NCBI GenBank assembly: GCA_002163155.1 | Contig: MAAO01000004.1 | Span: 62,001-126,000, forward strand | Direction of reading: 5' to 3' | Source of the DNA: Halobacteriovorax marinus | GTDB lineage: Bacteria; Bdellovibrionota; Bacteriovoracia; Bacteriovoracales; Bacteriovoracaceae | DNA: 64,000 nt | In this document: positions 50,499 through 60,197 of the stretch, piece by piece | How the letters are laid out: the number at the start of each line of letters is the position of its first letter | Position numbering within the stretch: position 1 is the stretch's first letter | The notes under the pieces: model-generated | The model's database searches: none | What the model saw: only the letters and a program-made list of their open reading frames with translations | Told to the model about the DNA's origin: nothing | Program-made: the position numbers and the translations under genes

Positions 50499-51845
50499 AT
50501 GAAAGAAAAAGACTTAAATAAATTTAATTTCAAGAGACTGGACTACCTTTTTGAGAAGAAAGTCATCGTCTATAGTATGGCGCTCATTGGAGCGGGGGTA
50601 CTTGCTTGGTCATATAAGTCCCCTACTAATTCCCCCTGGTTAATTGCTTGGCTTACAATTTATGCCACTACTACAATCGCCCGTTTTATTTTAATTAAAA
50701 TCTACAATGAAAAGAAAGAGAATTTCTCTCCCCTTGTTTGGGAAATAACCTACACAGCTTTCACTTCTCTAATCGGACTACTCTGGGCCATGTCAGGAGT
50801 ATTTCTACTGGCAGAGGGTGATACGAATTTTAATTTCACTTCTATTTTTCTCATCTGTGGAATAGCTTCAGGAAGTTTACTCGGAAATGCATCATCAAGA
50901 ATGTCCACTGTTTCAATGCTCTCAACAATTCTTCTTCCCTCAGCATTTCTCTACTACAGAGCAGACTTTACGAGCTCAAGTACGCTAGCTGCTCTATTTA
51001 TTTTATACTGGTTAGGACTTGTTCTCACTTCAGTAAAATTAAATCAATTCATCACTGATAATATTAAATTACAATTAACTAATACTAGTCTCATTGAAGA
51101 TTTAAAGAAGTCCTCACAAAAATTGAATGAAACTGAAAAACAAGCGATCAACTCTTCTAAGTTAGCGGCCATTGGTGAAATGGCTTCAGGCATTGCCCAC
51201 GAAATCAACAACCCACTCGCAATTTTGAGTGGAAATCTAAGAAATATAGATAGAACTCTAGGAAAGCCCGATTACCATCAAAAAATTTCAGCTATGACAG
51301 AAAAGTGTCACTCTAGTATCCAAAGGATTACGAAAATTATTCGAGGCCTTAAGAAAATGTCACGGGATGGTGTTAATGATGACTTTCAGCATATCACTGT
51401 TAAATCTATTTACGAAGATATCGAATCTCTTATCCATGAAAGATTCAGAGTGGGAGGAATTGCTTTTCACCTGCACAATGAGTGTCCAGATGAATTGATT
51501 TTTTGCCAACCTGTACAAATTTCACAAATTCTTCTCAATCTCTTAAATAATGCCTACCACGCTGTTGAAGACAAATCGGCTCAGTGGGTAAAACTCACAG
51601 CAGACCTCTCGGAGGGAGAGGTCATTCTAAGGGTTCTGGATTCTGGATTAGGAATCGCAAAAGAAGATGAAGATAAGATTTTCACCCCCTTTTTCACAAC
51701 TAAAGAAGTCGGCAAAGGAACGGGGCTTGGGCTATCAATTTCAAGAGATATTGCCCAAAAGCATGAAGGAAAACTCTTTATAGACTATGAGCATAAAAAT
51801 ACCTGCTTTACTCTGACTCTACCAGTTAAGAAGCTTGCTGCTTGA
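50499..51845 (+). CDS. Membrane sensor histidine kinase
   Basis: A 448-residue histidine kinase. Residues 20-190 contain about six transmembrane helices with no large periplasmic domain, so signals are sensed in or near the membrane. The phosphorylated His is about residue 234 in GIAHEINNPLA. ATP-binding boxes follow: ILLNLLNNAYHA (N), VLDSGLGI (G1), FFTTKEVGKGTGLGLSIS (G2). No response regulator is adjacent, so the partner is elsewhere. The leader has no clear Shine-Dalgarno at the usual distance. Divergent from the YkgJ-family operon. Confidence 0.88.
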   Translation: MKEKDLNKFNFKRLDYLFEKKVIVYSMALIGAGVLAWSYKSPTNSPWLIAWLTIYATTTIARFILIKIYNEKKENFSPLVWEITYTAFTSLIGLLWAMSGVFLLAEGDTNFNFTSIFLICGIASGSLLGNASSRMSTVSMLSTILLPSAFLYYRADFTSSSTLAALFILYWLGLVLTSVKLNQFITDNIKLQLTNTSLIEDLKKSSQKLNETEKQAINSSKLAAIGEMASGIAHEINNPLAILSGNLRNIDRTLGKPDYHQKISAMTEKCHSSIQRITKIIRGLKKMSRDGVNDDFQHITVKSIYEDIESLIHERFRVGGIAFHLHNECPDELIFCQPVQISQILLNLLNNAYHAVEDKSAQWVKLTADLSEGEVILRVLDSGLGIAKEDEDKIFTPFFTTKEVGKGTGLGLSISRDIAQKHEGKLFIDYEHKNTCFTLTLPVKKLAA

Positions 51846-51876
51846 TAAAACTCACTCTTAGCTATATAGTTCAAAA

Positions 51877-53844
51877 ATGTCATTACTGTGCACTTTGAAT
51901 AATTTACATCTCCAACTTGGAACTAAGAACCTATTTACAGGAACAGGTTTCACCATTTCTTTTGGAGAACAAATTGGTCTTCTAGGTTTAAATGGTCAGG
52001 GAAAGTCTTCACTATTTAAAGTCCTCTCAGACATGATTTCACCAGACCCTTCTACCCCTGCATTTACTTTTGATAAGGCTAAATCTGGAGGAGAGGGAAA
52101 CTCGGGGTTCTCAACATTCTTAGTGCCCCAAGAGATGCATCTCTCACCTAATGACAATGTCACTATTAAAGACTTTTTCTTTAGATTCTACCCTGCTCAT
52201 AGAGATATTCATGAGCAGCTTGAAGATGTGAATGAACAACTAGAACTCTCCAGTGATGAAAAACTGATTTCAAAACAAAAAGAGCTCTTAGAACAATTAG
52301 ATCACTTGGGAAGTTGGGACCTTATTCGTTCTTTTGAATCTTATTTAAAATACTTTGGCCTTAATGATTTTCAAAAAGAAGTCGTAAGCCTTAGTGGTGG
52401 TGAGCAGAAAAAGATTCTTCTAAGCCTAGGTTTTACGGCAAGAGAAAATCTCATACTCTGGGACGAACCTACAAACCATCTAGATATTGAATCTATAAAA
52501 CTCTTTGAAGGAGAGCTCTTAAGCTCTGGAAAGACTTTTATCCTTATCACCCACGATAGATATCTCTTAAGTAAGGTTTGCTCAAAAATCTTTCATATTA
52601 AAAGAGGTAAAATAGAAACCTTTAAAGGTTCTTATATCGATTACCTAGACTTCTTACAAGAAGAAGAGCAAGCACGAACTAAACTGCTGGGCCGTCTTAA
52701 GAACTCTCTATCTAGAGAACAAGCTTGGATGAGACAAGGGATTAAGGCCAGAGGGACTCGAAGTAAAAAGAGAGTTGAAGGTTTTCACGATCTTAAAAGT
52801 AAAATATCAGAAGTAAAAGGCGCGGCCAGAAGAGAGTTAGACCTCAACTTAAGTTCCTCACAGAGAAAGACCAAGAGTTTAATCGAATTTAAAAACCTCG
52901 GTTTTAGTTTTCCTGATAAAGAAATATTCAAAGATGTTAACTTGAATCTCTATAAGGGAGACAGAGTTGGTCTCATTGGTAAGAACGGTTCAGGAAAAAC
53001 AACATTAGTGAAAGTCATTCTAGAAGAATTGATCAAGACTAATGGTGAATTAAAAAAAGCTGACAACTTAGTCATCCAATACTTTTCTCAAAAAAGAGAT
53101 GAGCTTAATGAGGCGATGACTCCCTTTGATCTACTTGGAGATGGGAACGACCAGATCAGTCTTCCCGGAGGACAAAGTAAACATGTAGCTGCTTACTTTG
53201 AAAGTTTTCTCTTTTCAAAAGACGATTTAAATAGACCCATCAAAACACTTTCAGGTGGAGAAAAAAGTCGACTACAACTCGCAAAGAATCTAACAAAGAG
53301 TGCCGATGTTTGGATTTTCGATGAACCTACAAACGACCTCGATTTAGAAACCCTACAAATACTAGAAGATACCTTAGTTAATTTTAAAGGTTCTCTCGTT
53401 CTTATTTCTCACGATAGAAGTTTTCTCTCTAATGTTACCAATAAGACTTGGGTACTAGAGGGTCAAGCTGTAGAAGAATTTGTCGGAGGGTATGCTCAGA
53501 CAGAAAGTTATCTTGAGGCCCTTGCTCTTGAGCACATTCTCAAGGAACAAGAGTCTGAAGAGCTAAAAGAAATGACTCCAGAAACTACTGAGGTAGTAAT
53601 TCCTGAAAAAACGCAAACTCAAAAATTGAGCAATAGTGAAAAGAAACGTTTGGACTCTATCCCCTCTCTAATTGAGGAAAAAGAAGCGCAAATAGAAAAT
53701 ATTGACAAGCTTATGTTAAAGTTCAATTTCTCAAATATGGACGAAGATACCAGCAAACTCTACTCCGATCTGGCCCTGAAGAAGGAGAGGTTCGAAGAGG
53801 AATTGATGGAAATCTACGAAGAGTTTGAGACCCTAAGTCCTTGA
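51877..53844 (+). CDS. uup: ABC-F family ATPase, Uup-like
   Basis: A 655-residue cytoplasmic protein with two ABC domains and no membrane helices, so not a transporter but an ABC-F protein acting on ribosomes or DNA. Walker A motifs are GLNGQGKSS (about 37-45) and GKNGSGKTT (about 368-376); signatures are SLSGGEQKK and TLSGGEKSR; Walker B with DEPTNHLD and DEPTNDLD. The C-terminal coiled coil (SNSEKKRLDSIPSLIEEKEA) is the DNA-binding tail typical of Uup. The ATG has no clear ribosome site. It is followed by the efflux operon but is separated by about 130 bases. Confidence 0.88.
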   Translation: MSLLCTLNNLHLQLGTKNLFTGTGFTISFGEQIGLLGLNGQGKSSLFKVLSDMISPDPSTPAFTFDKAKSGGEGNSGFSTFLVPQEMHLSPNDNVTIKDFFFRFYPAHRDIHEQLEDVNEQLELSSDEKLISKQKELLEQLDHLGSWDLIRSFESYLKYFGLNDFQKEVVSLSGGEQKKILLSLGFTARENLILWDEPTNHLDIESIKLFEGELLSSGKTFILITHDRYLLSKVCSKIFHIKRGKIETFKGSYIDYLDFLQEEEQARTKLLGRLKNSLSREQAWMRQGIKARGTRSKKRVEGFHDLKSKISEVKGAARRELDLNLSSSQRKTKSLIEFKNLGFSFPDKEIFKDVNLNLYKGDRVGLIGKNGSGKTTLVKVILEELIKTNGELKKADNLVIQYFSQKRDELNEAMTPFDLLGDGNDQISLPGGQSKHVAAYFESFLFSKDDLNRPIKTLSGGEKSRLQLAKNLTKSADVWIFDEPTNDLDLETLQILEDTLVNFKGSLVLISHDRSFLSNVTNKTWVLEGQAVEEFVGGYAQTESYLEALALEHILKEQESEELKEMTPETTEVVIPEKTQTQKLSNSEKKRLDSIPSLIEEKEAQIENIDKLMLKFNFSNMDEDTSKLYSDLALKKERFEEELMEIYEEFETLSP

Positions 53845-53929
53845 TATTAAAATCTAGTTAACAAATCACGCCTAAAATTATTCTATACCTGATAAAAATT
53901 AACTTGAGAAAATTCAAACGTTCGTATAG

Positions 53930-53949
53930 ATTCAAACAAACGTTTGAAT
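53930..53949. promoter_or_regulatory. Palindromic TetR operator of the efflux operon
   Basis: ATTCAAAC-AAAC-GTTTGAAT is a perfect dyad with 8-base arms and a 4-base spacer, 24 bases before the tolC-like ATG. A half-site TTCAAACGTT lies 18 bases upstream (53913-53922). The regulator encoded last in the operon is the likely ligand, by inference. Confidence 0.65.
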
Positions 53950-53972
53950 AATATAATATAGGAATGAAATAG

Positions 53973-55415
53973 ATGAAACCAATAATGACACTATTCTCGC
54001 TACTGCTCTTGAATCAAATGGTACTAGCTCAGCCTACAGTGACTCTCACTGAAGAGCTTATTAAGGAGCAAGTTGAAACTGCAGCTCCAAATACTTTAGC
54101 TATTGAAGCTTCATTTCTCGCCGTTGATCTCCAAAGGCAAGCTTTTGAAGATGGTTTTGACCTCACTTTAAATGGTTCTTCCAGTTATACGCGCACGAGT
54201 GAAAAATCATTCAGCACACAGATGCCCGTAACCTCACCTACTAAGGCCTATAAACTTGGAGTGGTAAAACCTCTAGATAGCGGAATGAGTATCGGAGTGA
54301 ATACTTTCTCTGAACAGATAACCAATTCTCTTGTCAAGAATGGAACTAAGACGGGATTTGGAATAGAGTTCTCGATGGATCTTTATAAGAATTTCCTAGG
54401 ACGCTTAACTAAGGCACAGAGAAATCTCTTACAGGGTTCTACAAAAAGAGCTGGGCTCGAAAAGAAAATTCAAAATAAAGCTTTCTATCAAAGTCTTAGA
54501 AAAGTTTATTGGTCACTAGTTGCTAATAGTGAGCAACGTAAAATTTCTGAATCTCTACTAAATCTTGCTCTTAGACAAATGAAAGATGCCAAGAAAAGAT
54601 ATAAGAATAAAATTGCAGATATTGGCGAAGTCGCAAGATATGAATCACAGGTTGCAGATAGAAGGGCCGGAATCATTAGTCTTGATTATCAAAAAGAGTT
54701 ACTCAATCAAAATATAAAAACTCTTCTACCAGAGCTCTCTGATAAGAACATTGTCCTTGGAAGTTATTCAGTAGAAAATACTGCAAAACAACTCTTTAAG
54801 TGTACGGCTAAGATTCAAAAATTTATTGAACCACCTATGCACTATACTTACTACGATGAAGTTTTAAGCTCACTTCAAGATGAATACTCTCATCAAAGAA
54901 AGATAACCGACTCTTACTCCAATGTTAGTGTTGAGTTTACTTCTGAAATGCAAAGAATGGGAAAAGCTCCAGGTTATTCAAACTCTTGGGATAAATTCTC
55001 AGAAGAAGGAAGAAATGCTTACTCAGCTGGAGTTCAATTCGTCATCCCTCTGGGAGGGAGTCATAAGAAATCACAAAAGCTACAACAAGTTCTTGAACAA
55101 AAGAGATACATTTCTCAAAAAGAAGAAATTGTAGGAAAAGTTAATTCTTACCATACTCAAGTCATTAGAAATATCTTTCTTCTACAGAAAGTAATGGCGC
55201 AAGAAAAAATCAACAGCTCGAAACTTGAAATAAGTCTTAAAGAAACAACCAAGAAGTATAATCAAGCAAGACTAAGTGTTAGAGATCTTATACAGGATCA
55301 AAACGCCTATTCTTCAAGTAAGCTTCTGCAAATTCAAAGTCAATTAACAATTATTACAACACTTTTGGATTACTTCTCTGTCTATACAGAAATTCCATGT
55401 GAAATGAATAACTAA
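53973..55415 (+). CDS. TolC-family outer-membrane efflux protein
   Basis: Outer-membrane channel of the TolC family. The 480-residue product has a signal peptide (about 1-19), then the family's duplicated coiled-coil/barrel halves. FEDGFDLTLNGSSSYTR begins the first barrel strand; the helical repeats with VYWSLVANSEQRKISESLL and the later QARLSVRDLIQDQNAYSSSK are typical of the second half. It should join an RND pump to the outside. It lies 22 bases upstream of the RND gene; no adaptor (membrane-fusion) gene is in between. Confidence 0.85.
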   Translation: MKPIMTLFSLLLLNQMVLAQPTVTLTEELIKEQVETAAPNTLAIEASFLAVDLQRQAFEDGFDLTLNGSSSYTRTSEKSFSTQMPVTSPTKAYKLGVVKPLDSGMSIGVNTFSEQITNSLVKNGTKTGFGIEFSMDLYKNFLGRLTKAQRNLLQGSTKRAGLEKKIQNKAFYQSLRKVYWSLVANSEQRKISESLLNLALRQMKDAKKRYKNKIADIGEVARYESQVADRRAGIISLDYQKELLNQNIKTLLPELSDKNIVLGSYSVENTAKQLFKCTAKIQKFIEPPMHYTYYDEVLSSLQDEYSHQRKITDSYSNVSVEFTSEMQRMGKAPGYSNSWDKFSEEGRNAYSAGVQFVIPLGGSHKKSQKLQQVLEQKRYISQKEEIVGKVNSYHTQVIRNIFLLQKVMAQEKINSSKLEISLKETTKKYNQARLSVRDLIQDQNAYSSSKLLQIQSQLTIITTLLDYFSVYTEIPCEMNN

Positions 55416-55437
55416 TTAATACAAAAAAGAGATACTT

Positions 55438-58400
55438 ATGAAAAACATTGCCAAATTTTTTATTGAAAACTCAAAACTCTCGATGGTCCTCATGTTAGGA
55501 CTCATCATCTTTGGAGCGATGGGACTTAAAAAAATGAACGCTGAGACTTATCCAAGCGTGAGTTTTGCCACGGCTATCGTTACTACTAGATACGATGGTG
55601 CTACTGCTCAAGATATTGAAACAAAAATTACGAAACCTATTGAAGATGAAATTCGAACTGTACGTGGCTTGAAAGACGTTAAATCTACAAGTCAATCTGG
55701 TCTTAGTACAATAGTTATACGAGTCGACATGGATAGATCCGGAATTGTTGTTGATACGGTTATGAACGATATTCAAAAAGCAGTGGATAGAACGACCAAG
55801 CTTCCAGCAGATCTCATAGATAGACCTAAGTTTAGTGAAATTAAATCAGAAGAAATGCCTGTTTTTCAAATCGCCGTCATGGGTGTTAACGATAATAGAG
55901 AAAGAGATGCAATTGCAGATCATTTAAAAGATGAACTTGAAGATAATAAACTGATAAAGGGAGTTTCTCTCTCTGGTTTTACTAAGAGAACTTTTCAAAT
56001 TGAAATTAATAACGATGCTCTTAATAAGCATCATATTGGAATGGGCGAAGTTATTGCTAAAATTAAAGCGAGGAACGTAAATATTCCTGGTGGAAACTTG
56101 AAACAAGATGCAACTCAACAACTTCTACGTCTAGAAGGAAAGATAAAGAATACGAAAGAACTTGAAAATATTCTTATTCGCTCTAACTTTTCTGGTCAGT
56201 CAATCTACTTAAAAGATGTAGCGACAGTTACTGATGGCAAAGAAGAGATTAAAGTAAAAGCTCGTTACAACGGTAAAGATGCCACTTTAGTCACAGTAAC
56301 AAAGAAAGGTGGAGCTGATACCATTGCTCTTGTTAGAAAGGTCGAAAAGAAAATGGCTGAACTGCAAGAGCTCTATAAAGGAAAAGCAGAGTTTGCAGTT
56401 TTTCTCAATGAATCTATTAAAGTTAAAGAAAAACTAGATGTTCTTGGAAATAATGCCTTGTCAGGATTAATTCTAGTGGTTGTCTTCCTCTTCATTTTCC
56501 TACCTGGAAGAATCGGAATTATGGCCTCACTCTCCTTACCACTAGCGGTAATGGGAACTCTGGGATTGATGCCCGCCTTTGGAATGAGTTTAAATTCTAT
56601 AACGATACTAGCTCTAGTGATTGCCCTTGGAATGCTCGTTGATAACTCAGTTGTTATTAGTGAAAACTTTACGAGATTAGTACAAGACGGGAAATCTCCT
56701 AAGGAAGCTGCTCTAGATTCTATACGCTCTCTTTGGTTACCAATCACAGCAACTGCCCTCACAACTATTGCAGCGTTTCTTCCAATGCTTGTGACAAAAG
56801 GAATTATGGGACAATTCATTAAATGGATCCCTATTGTCGTGACAATTTCACTACTTCTATCTCTAGTAGAGAGTTTCTTCTTTCTTCCTATGAGACTGGT
56901 ATGGGCCGGATCAAGTATCAAGAAACAAGGAAAAGAGGCCAAGAAAGATTGGTTTAATAAATTCGAAAAGAAATTTGAAAACTTTATGAATTTACTTGTT
57001 CGTAGGAGATATATTGCGGCTGCAGGTTTTTCAGTGCTCATAGTTTTTGCTCTTTATATGATGACGGCGGGAAATAAGTTTATTCTCTTCCCTGCTGATC
57101 AGACTGAAATTTATATTTCAAGGTTTGAGCTTCCAAATGGAACGAAACTAGATAAGACCCACTTAAAACTTCAAGACCTCTCTGCTAAAGTCAAAGATGT
57201 ATTAGGTGACGATGTTAAACATATAATTGCTAAATCAGGGGAATCAAAAGTTGATCTTACTGATCCAAAAGCAAGTGAAGGAAATAGTGTCGGGATTCTC
57301 TTTATCTATGTGACAGATGAGGCTAAGAAAAATCTTCTTCACACAGACGCTCTTGAAAAGCTAAGAACTAATATCTCTAATGAAGGTTATAAAACCTTAA
57401 CTTTTGAAGCTCAGGTTAATGGGCCTCCAGTTGGTAGTGATATTGCCGCTACTTTTAGATCTAATAATGATACTGAACTAACGACGCTTATCAATGAAGT
57501 TAAAAACAGAATGGCAAAAATTGATGGAATTATAGATTTAAGAATTAATGATGTCATTGGTGACAATGAAGTCTTCATTAATATCGATTATAAGAAAGCT
57601 GATCAACTTGGACTTGATATTTTTAATGCAGGAGACACTGTACGTAGTGCAATCTCAGGAAGAATTGTCTCAGAGGTCACACTAAATAATAAAGACATCG
57701 ACCTAAGAGTAAGCTTTCAAGAGAAATTTAGAAAGAGTATTGAAGAGTTAAAAAATGTTTCCATCATGGATGCAAAAGGAAATCTTGTCCCACTGGGAAC
57801 ATTTGCTACATTTACTACTAAGAAGGGATCTCCTCAAATTAAGAGGCTTGATTTTAAAAGATCAAAAGGTCTTACTGGTTCTGTGAATGAAAAAATCATC
57901 ACTCCTATTAAAGCGAATAGATTTTTAAAGAATATTTATGAAGAGCTTAGGTCCAAATATCCAAGTGTCTCTCTTGTGTTTGGTGGAGTTGCTGAATCAA
58001 CAAAAGAGTCGATGGAAAGTTTGGCACAGGCAAGTGTAATGGCCTCAATTGGAATTTTTGCCATCCTCGTCTTTCTCTTTAAATCCTACCTACGTCCGCT
58101 CATTATTATGATGACTATACCGCTTGGATTATTAGGTTTTTCAGTGGCCTTTGCCACACCAATCCTCAGTGGATATATGGATAGACCAAGACCTGTTTCT
58201 TTTCTAGCTCTCATCGGAATCATTGGATTAGCGGGAATTATAGTGAACTCGGGAATTGTCTTAATAAGTTTTATTGACGAAATGCGAAAGGAAGGAAAGT
58301 TAAGCCTCCACGAAATACTTGTTAAGGCCTCCGGAATGAGACTAAGAGCTGTGATAGTGACCTCTCTAACTACCGTCAGTGGGCTAATTCCTACTGCCTA

Positions 58401-58617
58401 TGGTGTTGGAGGTTCAGATCCAATGCTTGTGCCTATGACGCTTGCCATGGCCTGGGGACTTGTTTCTGGGACAGTATTAACACTTTCATTTATTCCACCA
58501 GCCTACGCGATCTTAGAAGACTTTTTAAACTTTACAGATAGATTGCTTAAAAGGAAGAATGATACTGACAACGATAATGATGAAAGTAGTATAGGTAGCC
58601 TGGAAGAGCCGGTATAG
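55438..58617 (+). CDS. RND-family efflux transporter
   Basis: Inner-membrane proton-driven pump of the AcrB/HAE or related RND clade, 1059 residues. The start SMVLMLGLIIFGAMGLKKM is TM1, followed by periplasmic porter domains (YPSVSFATAIVTTRYDGATA). TM4 has ALGMLVDNSVVISENF with a single Asp rather than the Asp-Asp of AcrB, the SwrC-like form. The second half repeats TM7-12 (ASIGIFAILVFLF, LALIGIIGLAGIIVNSGIVL). It is probably a drug, lipid or metabolite exporter. No membrane-fusion protein gene is in the operon, so an adaptor would come from elsewhere. Confidence 0.9.
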   Translation: MKNIAKFFIENSKLSMVLMLGLIIFGAMGLKKMNAETYPSVSFATAIVTTRYDGATAQDIETKITKPIEDEIRTVRGLKDVKSTSQSGLSTIVIRVDMDRSGIVVDTVMNDIQKAVDRTTKLPADLIDRPKFSEIKSEEMPVFQIAVMGVNDNRERDAIADHLKDELEDNKLIKGVSLSGFTKRTFQIEINNDALNKHHIGMGEVIAKIKARNVNIPGGNLKQDATQQLLRLEGKIKNTKELENILIRSNFSGQSIYLKDVATVTDGKEEIKVKARYNGKDATLVTVTKKGGADTIALVRKVEKKMAELQELYKGKAEFAVFLNESIKVKEKLDVLGNNALSGLILVVVFLFIFLPGRIGIMASLSLPLAVMGTLGLMPAFGMSLNSITILALVIALGMLVDNSVVISENFTRLVQDGKSPKEAALDSIRSLWLPITATALTTIAAFLPMLVTKGIMGQFIKWIPIVVTISLLLSLVESFFFLPMRLVWAGSSIKKQGKEAKKDWFNKFEKKFENFMNLLVRRRYIAAAGFSVLIVFALYMMTAGNKFILFPADQTEIYISRFELPNGTKLDKTHLKLQDLSAKVKDVLGDDVKHIIAKSGESKVDLTDPKASEGNSVGILFIYVTDEAKKNLLHTDALEKLRTNISNEGYKTLTFEAQVNGPPVGSDIAATFRSNNDTELTTLINEVKNRMAKIDGIIDLRINDVIGDNEVFINIDYKKADQLGLDIFNAGDTVRSAISGRIVSEVTLNNKDIDLRVSFQEKFRKSIEELKNVSIMDAKGNLVPLGTFATFTTKKGSPQIKRLDFKRSKGLTGSVNEKIITPIKANRFLKNIYEELRSKYPSVSLVFGGVAESTKESMESLAQASVMASIGIFAILVFLFKSYLRPLIIMMTIPLGLLGFSVAFATPILSGYMDRPRPVSFLALIGIIGLAGIIVNSGIVLISFIDEMRKEGKLSLHEILVKASGMRLRAVIVTSLTTVSGLIPTAYGVGGSDPMLVPMTLAMAWGLVSGTVLTLSFIPPAYAILEDFLNFTDRLLKRKNDTDNDNDESSIGSLEEPV

Positions 58618-58626
58618 GGTTTAATT

Positions 58627-59277
58627 ATGACTAAAGTCAACGAGACTAAACAAAAAATTCTTGATAGTGCCAATACGCTCTTTGCAAGTTTTGGTTATGA
58701 TGGAACCTCTGTCAGAGATATTGCCAAAGAGGCAGGGGTTAATCTTGCTGCTATAAACTATCACTTTAAGAATAAAGAGAACCTCTACTGCGAAGTTTTC
58801 AATATTAATTGTGAGAAAATTGAAACTGGTTTACGCAATGTCGTTAATGACAATATGAGCACTAGCGATTTTGCTGTCCAAGTTTACAAACACTTCATTG
58901 AAAACGGTAATTCCCTCTTAAATACTTTTAAAATCATGTTAACGGGTAATGTGAAAATCCCAGATTGCCATTTACACGAGGACCCAGAATGTTTTGGTCC
59001 TCCCGGTGGCGATATTCTACTGGCCATTATCACTAAAGAAGTTGGCGAGGACATTCCTCTCGATGGTCGCTTTTGGGCGATGAATATGATCTTCTCCCAT
59101 GTTACTCACATGGCGATAATTATGAACACTTCAATTATCAAAGAGAAAGTTCAAGGAATGAAACACATGACAGAGGCCTTTAAAGAGAGAAATATCTCCT
59201 TTCACTGCACAGCTGTCTTAGATTTTCTAAGAAATAGTCCCCTTAATCAGTGGGATTCCACAGCATTTCCTGAATGA
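58627..59277 (+). CDS. TetR/CerR-type regulator of the efflux operon
   Basis: A 216-residue TetR-family regulator. The HTH is about residues 28-50: SVRDIAKEAGVNLAAINYHF, and KNKENLYCEVF completes the domain. The helical C-terminus resembles the DUF1956/CerR type. It starts 10 bases after the RND stop and is the last gene of tolC-RND-tetR. It probably represses the operon at the palindrome before tolC, released by the pump's substrate. That assignment rests on position and on the TetR-sized dyad. Confidence 0.9.
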   Translation: MTKVNETKQKILDSANTLFASFGYDGTSVRDIAKEAGVNLAAINYHFKNKENLYCEVFNINCEKIETGLRNVVNDNMSTSDFAVQVYKHFIENGNSLLNTFKIMLTGNVKIPDCHLHEDPECFGPPGGDILLAIITKEVGEDIPLDGRFWAMNMIFSHVTHMAIIMNTSIIKEKVQGMKHMTEAFKERNISFHCTAVLDFLRNSPLNQWDSTAFPE

Positions 59278-59312
59278 AAATAATGCAATAACTGCAATGA
59301 ATTTTGACCCTA

Positions 59313-59321
59313 TGCTATAAT
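59313..59321 (+). promoter_or_regulatory. Extended -10 promoter element of the amidotransferase gene
   Basis: TGCTATAAT is an exact extended -10 (TGn then TATAAT), 33 bases before the ATG. No good -35 is at the usual distance, as extended -10 promoters allow. Confidence 0.5.
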
Positions 59322-59354
59322 GGTTAAGTATACGTTATAGCTATAGGACAAAGT

Positions 59355-60197
59355 ATGTGTAGATTATTTGGATTTAGGTCTGTTATTCAAAGCCAGGTTC
59401 ACCACAGTTTAATCAGTGCAGAGAACGCTCTTGGAGTTCAAAGTAATCGACATCCAGACGGTTGGGGCGTGTGCTACTACGTTGGCGGATCTCCTCATAT
59501 TATTCGTTCCGAAAAAACAGCTGTAAATGATACTCTCTTTAAGAAAGTTTCAGGTGTTGTAAGTTCTGAAACAGTAGTTGCTCACATAAGAAATGCCACA
59601 CTAGGCAGTGTAAATATTCTCAACACTCACCCCTTTCAATATGGTCATTGGGTTTTTGCTCACAATGGAAATATTAAAAACTTTGATAAACATAGAGATC
59701 AGCTGCTCGCAAGAATTTCTCCTAGACTTAAAAGATTTATTCTAGGTAGTACAGATTCAGAAATTATTTTCTATTTTCTTCTCACTCGTCTTGAACAAAG
59801 AGTTGATTTAAATCAAAAGAATTGCCCCATAGATATCCTTCAAAAGGCCCTACAAGAAGCTCTCGAGGTTCTCGTTAGCATTGTGGGAGACTATTGTGAA
59901 AATGATGATGGTAGTAATACTGAAACATTTCTGACTTTCATTCTCACTAACGGTGAGACTATGGTTGCTCACCAAGGTGGAAAGAAGTTGTACTACTCAA
60001 CCTTCAAAGTAAAGTGTAAAGAAAGAGATGTTTGTCCCTACTTTGCAAGTGAGTGTGAAGCCCCCACTGAGAGTGGAAAAGTGAATCATATGATTTTCAG
60101 TAGTGAACCTCTCCATGGAGATAATACTTGGATTCCCATGAAAGTTGGACAGATTGTAGGTGTTGATAATTCGATGGAATTAAATATCTTTTCCTAA
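59355..60197 (+). CDS. Class II glutamine amidotransferase-like protein (YafJ/EgtC type)
   Basis: N-terminal nucleophile amidotransferase fold, 280 residues. The N-terminal Met is followed directly by the nucleophile Cys (MCRLFGFRS), then ADGWG-like HPDGWGVCYY, VVAHIRNATLG and HPFQYGHWVFAHNGNI. Family members such as EgtC hydrolyse a gamma-glutamyl or glutamine amide; here the substrate is unknown. The start therefore has to be the ATG at 59355, which has AGGA before it. Convergent with the next gene, overlapping by 4 bases. Confidence 0.85.
   Translation: MCRLFGFRSVIQSQVHHSLISAENALGVQSNRHPDGWGVCYYVGGSPHIIRSEKTAVNDTLFKKVSGVVSSETVVAHIRNATLGSVNILNTHPFQYGHWVFAHNGNIKNFDKHRDQLLARISPRLKRFILGSTDSEIIFYFLLTRLEQRVDLNQKNCPIDILQKALQEALEVLVSIVGDYCENDDGSNTETFLTFILTNGETMVAHQGGKKLYYSTFKVKCKERDVCPYFASECEAPTESGKVNHMIFSSEPLHGDNTWIPMKVGQIVGVDNSMELNIFS

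Noticed and set aside
59304-59321. TTGACC as -35 of the amidotransferase promoter
   Set aside because: Only six bases separate it from the TATAAT, far too short; the extended -10 explains the promoter better.
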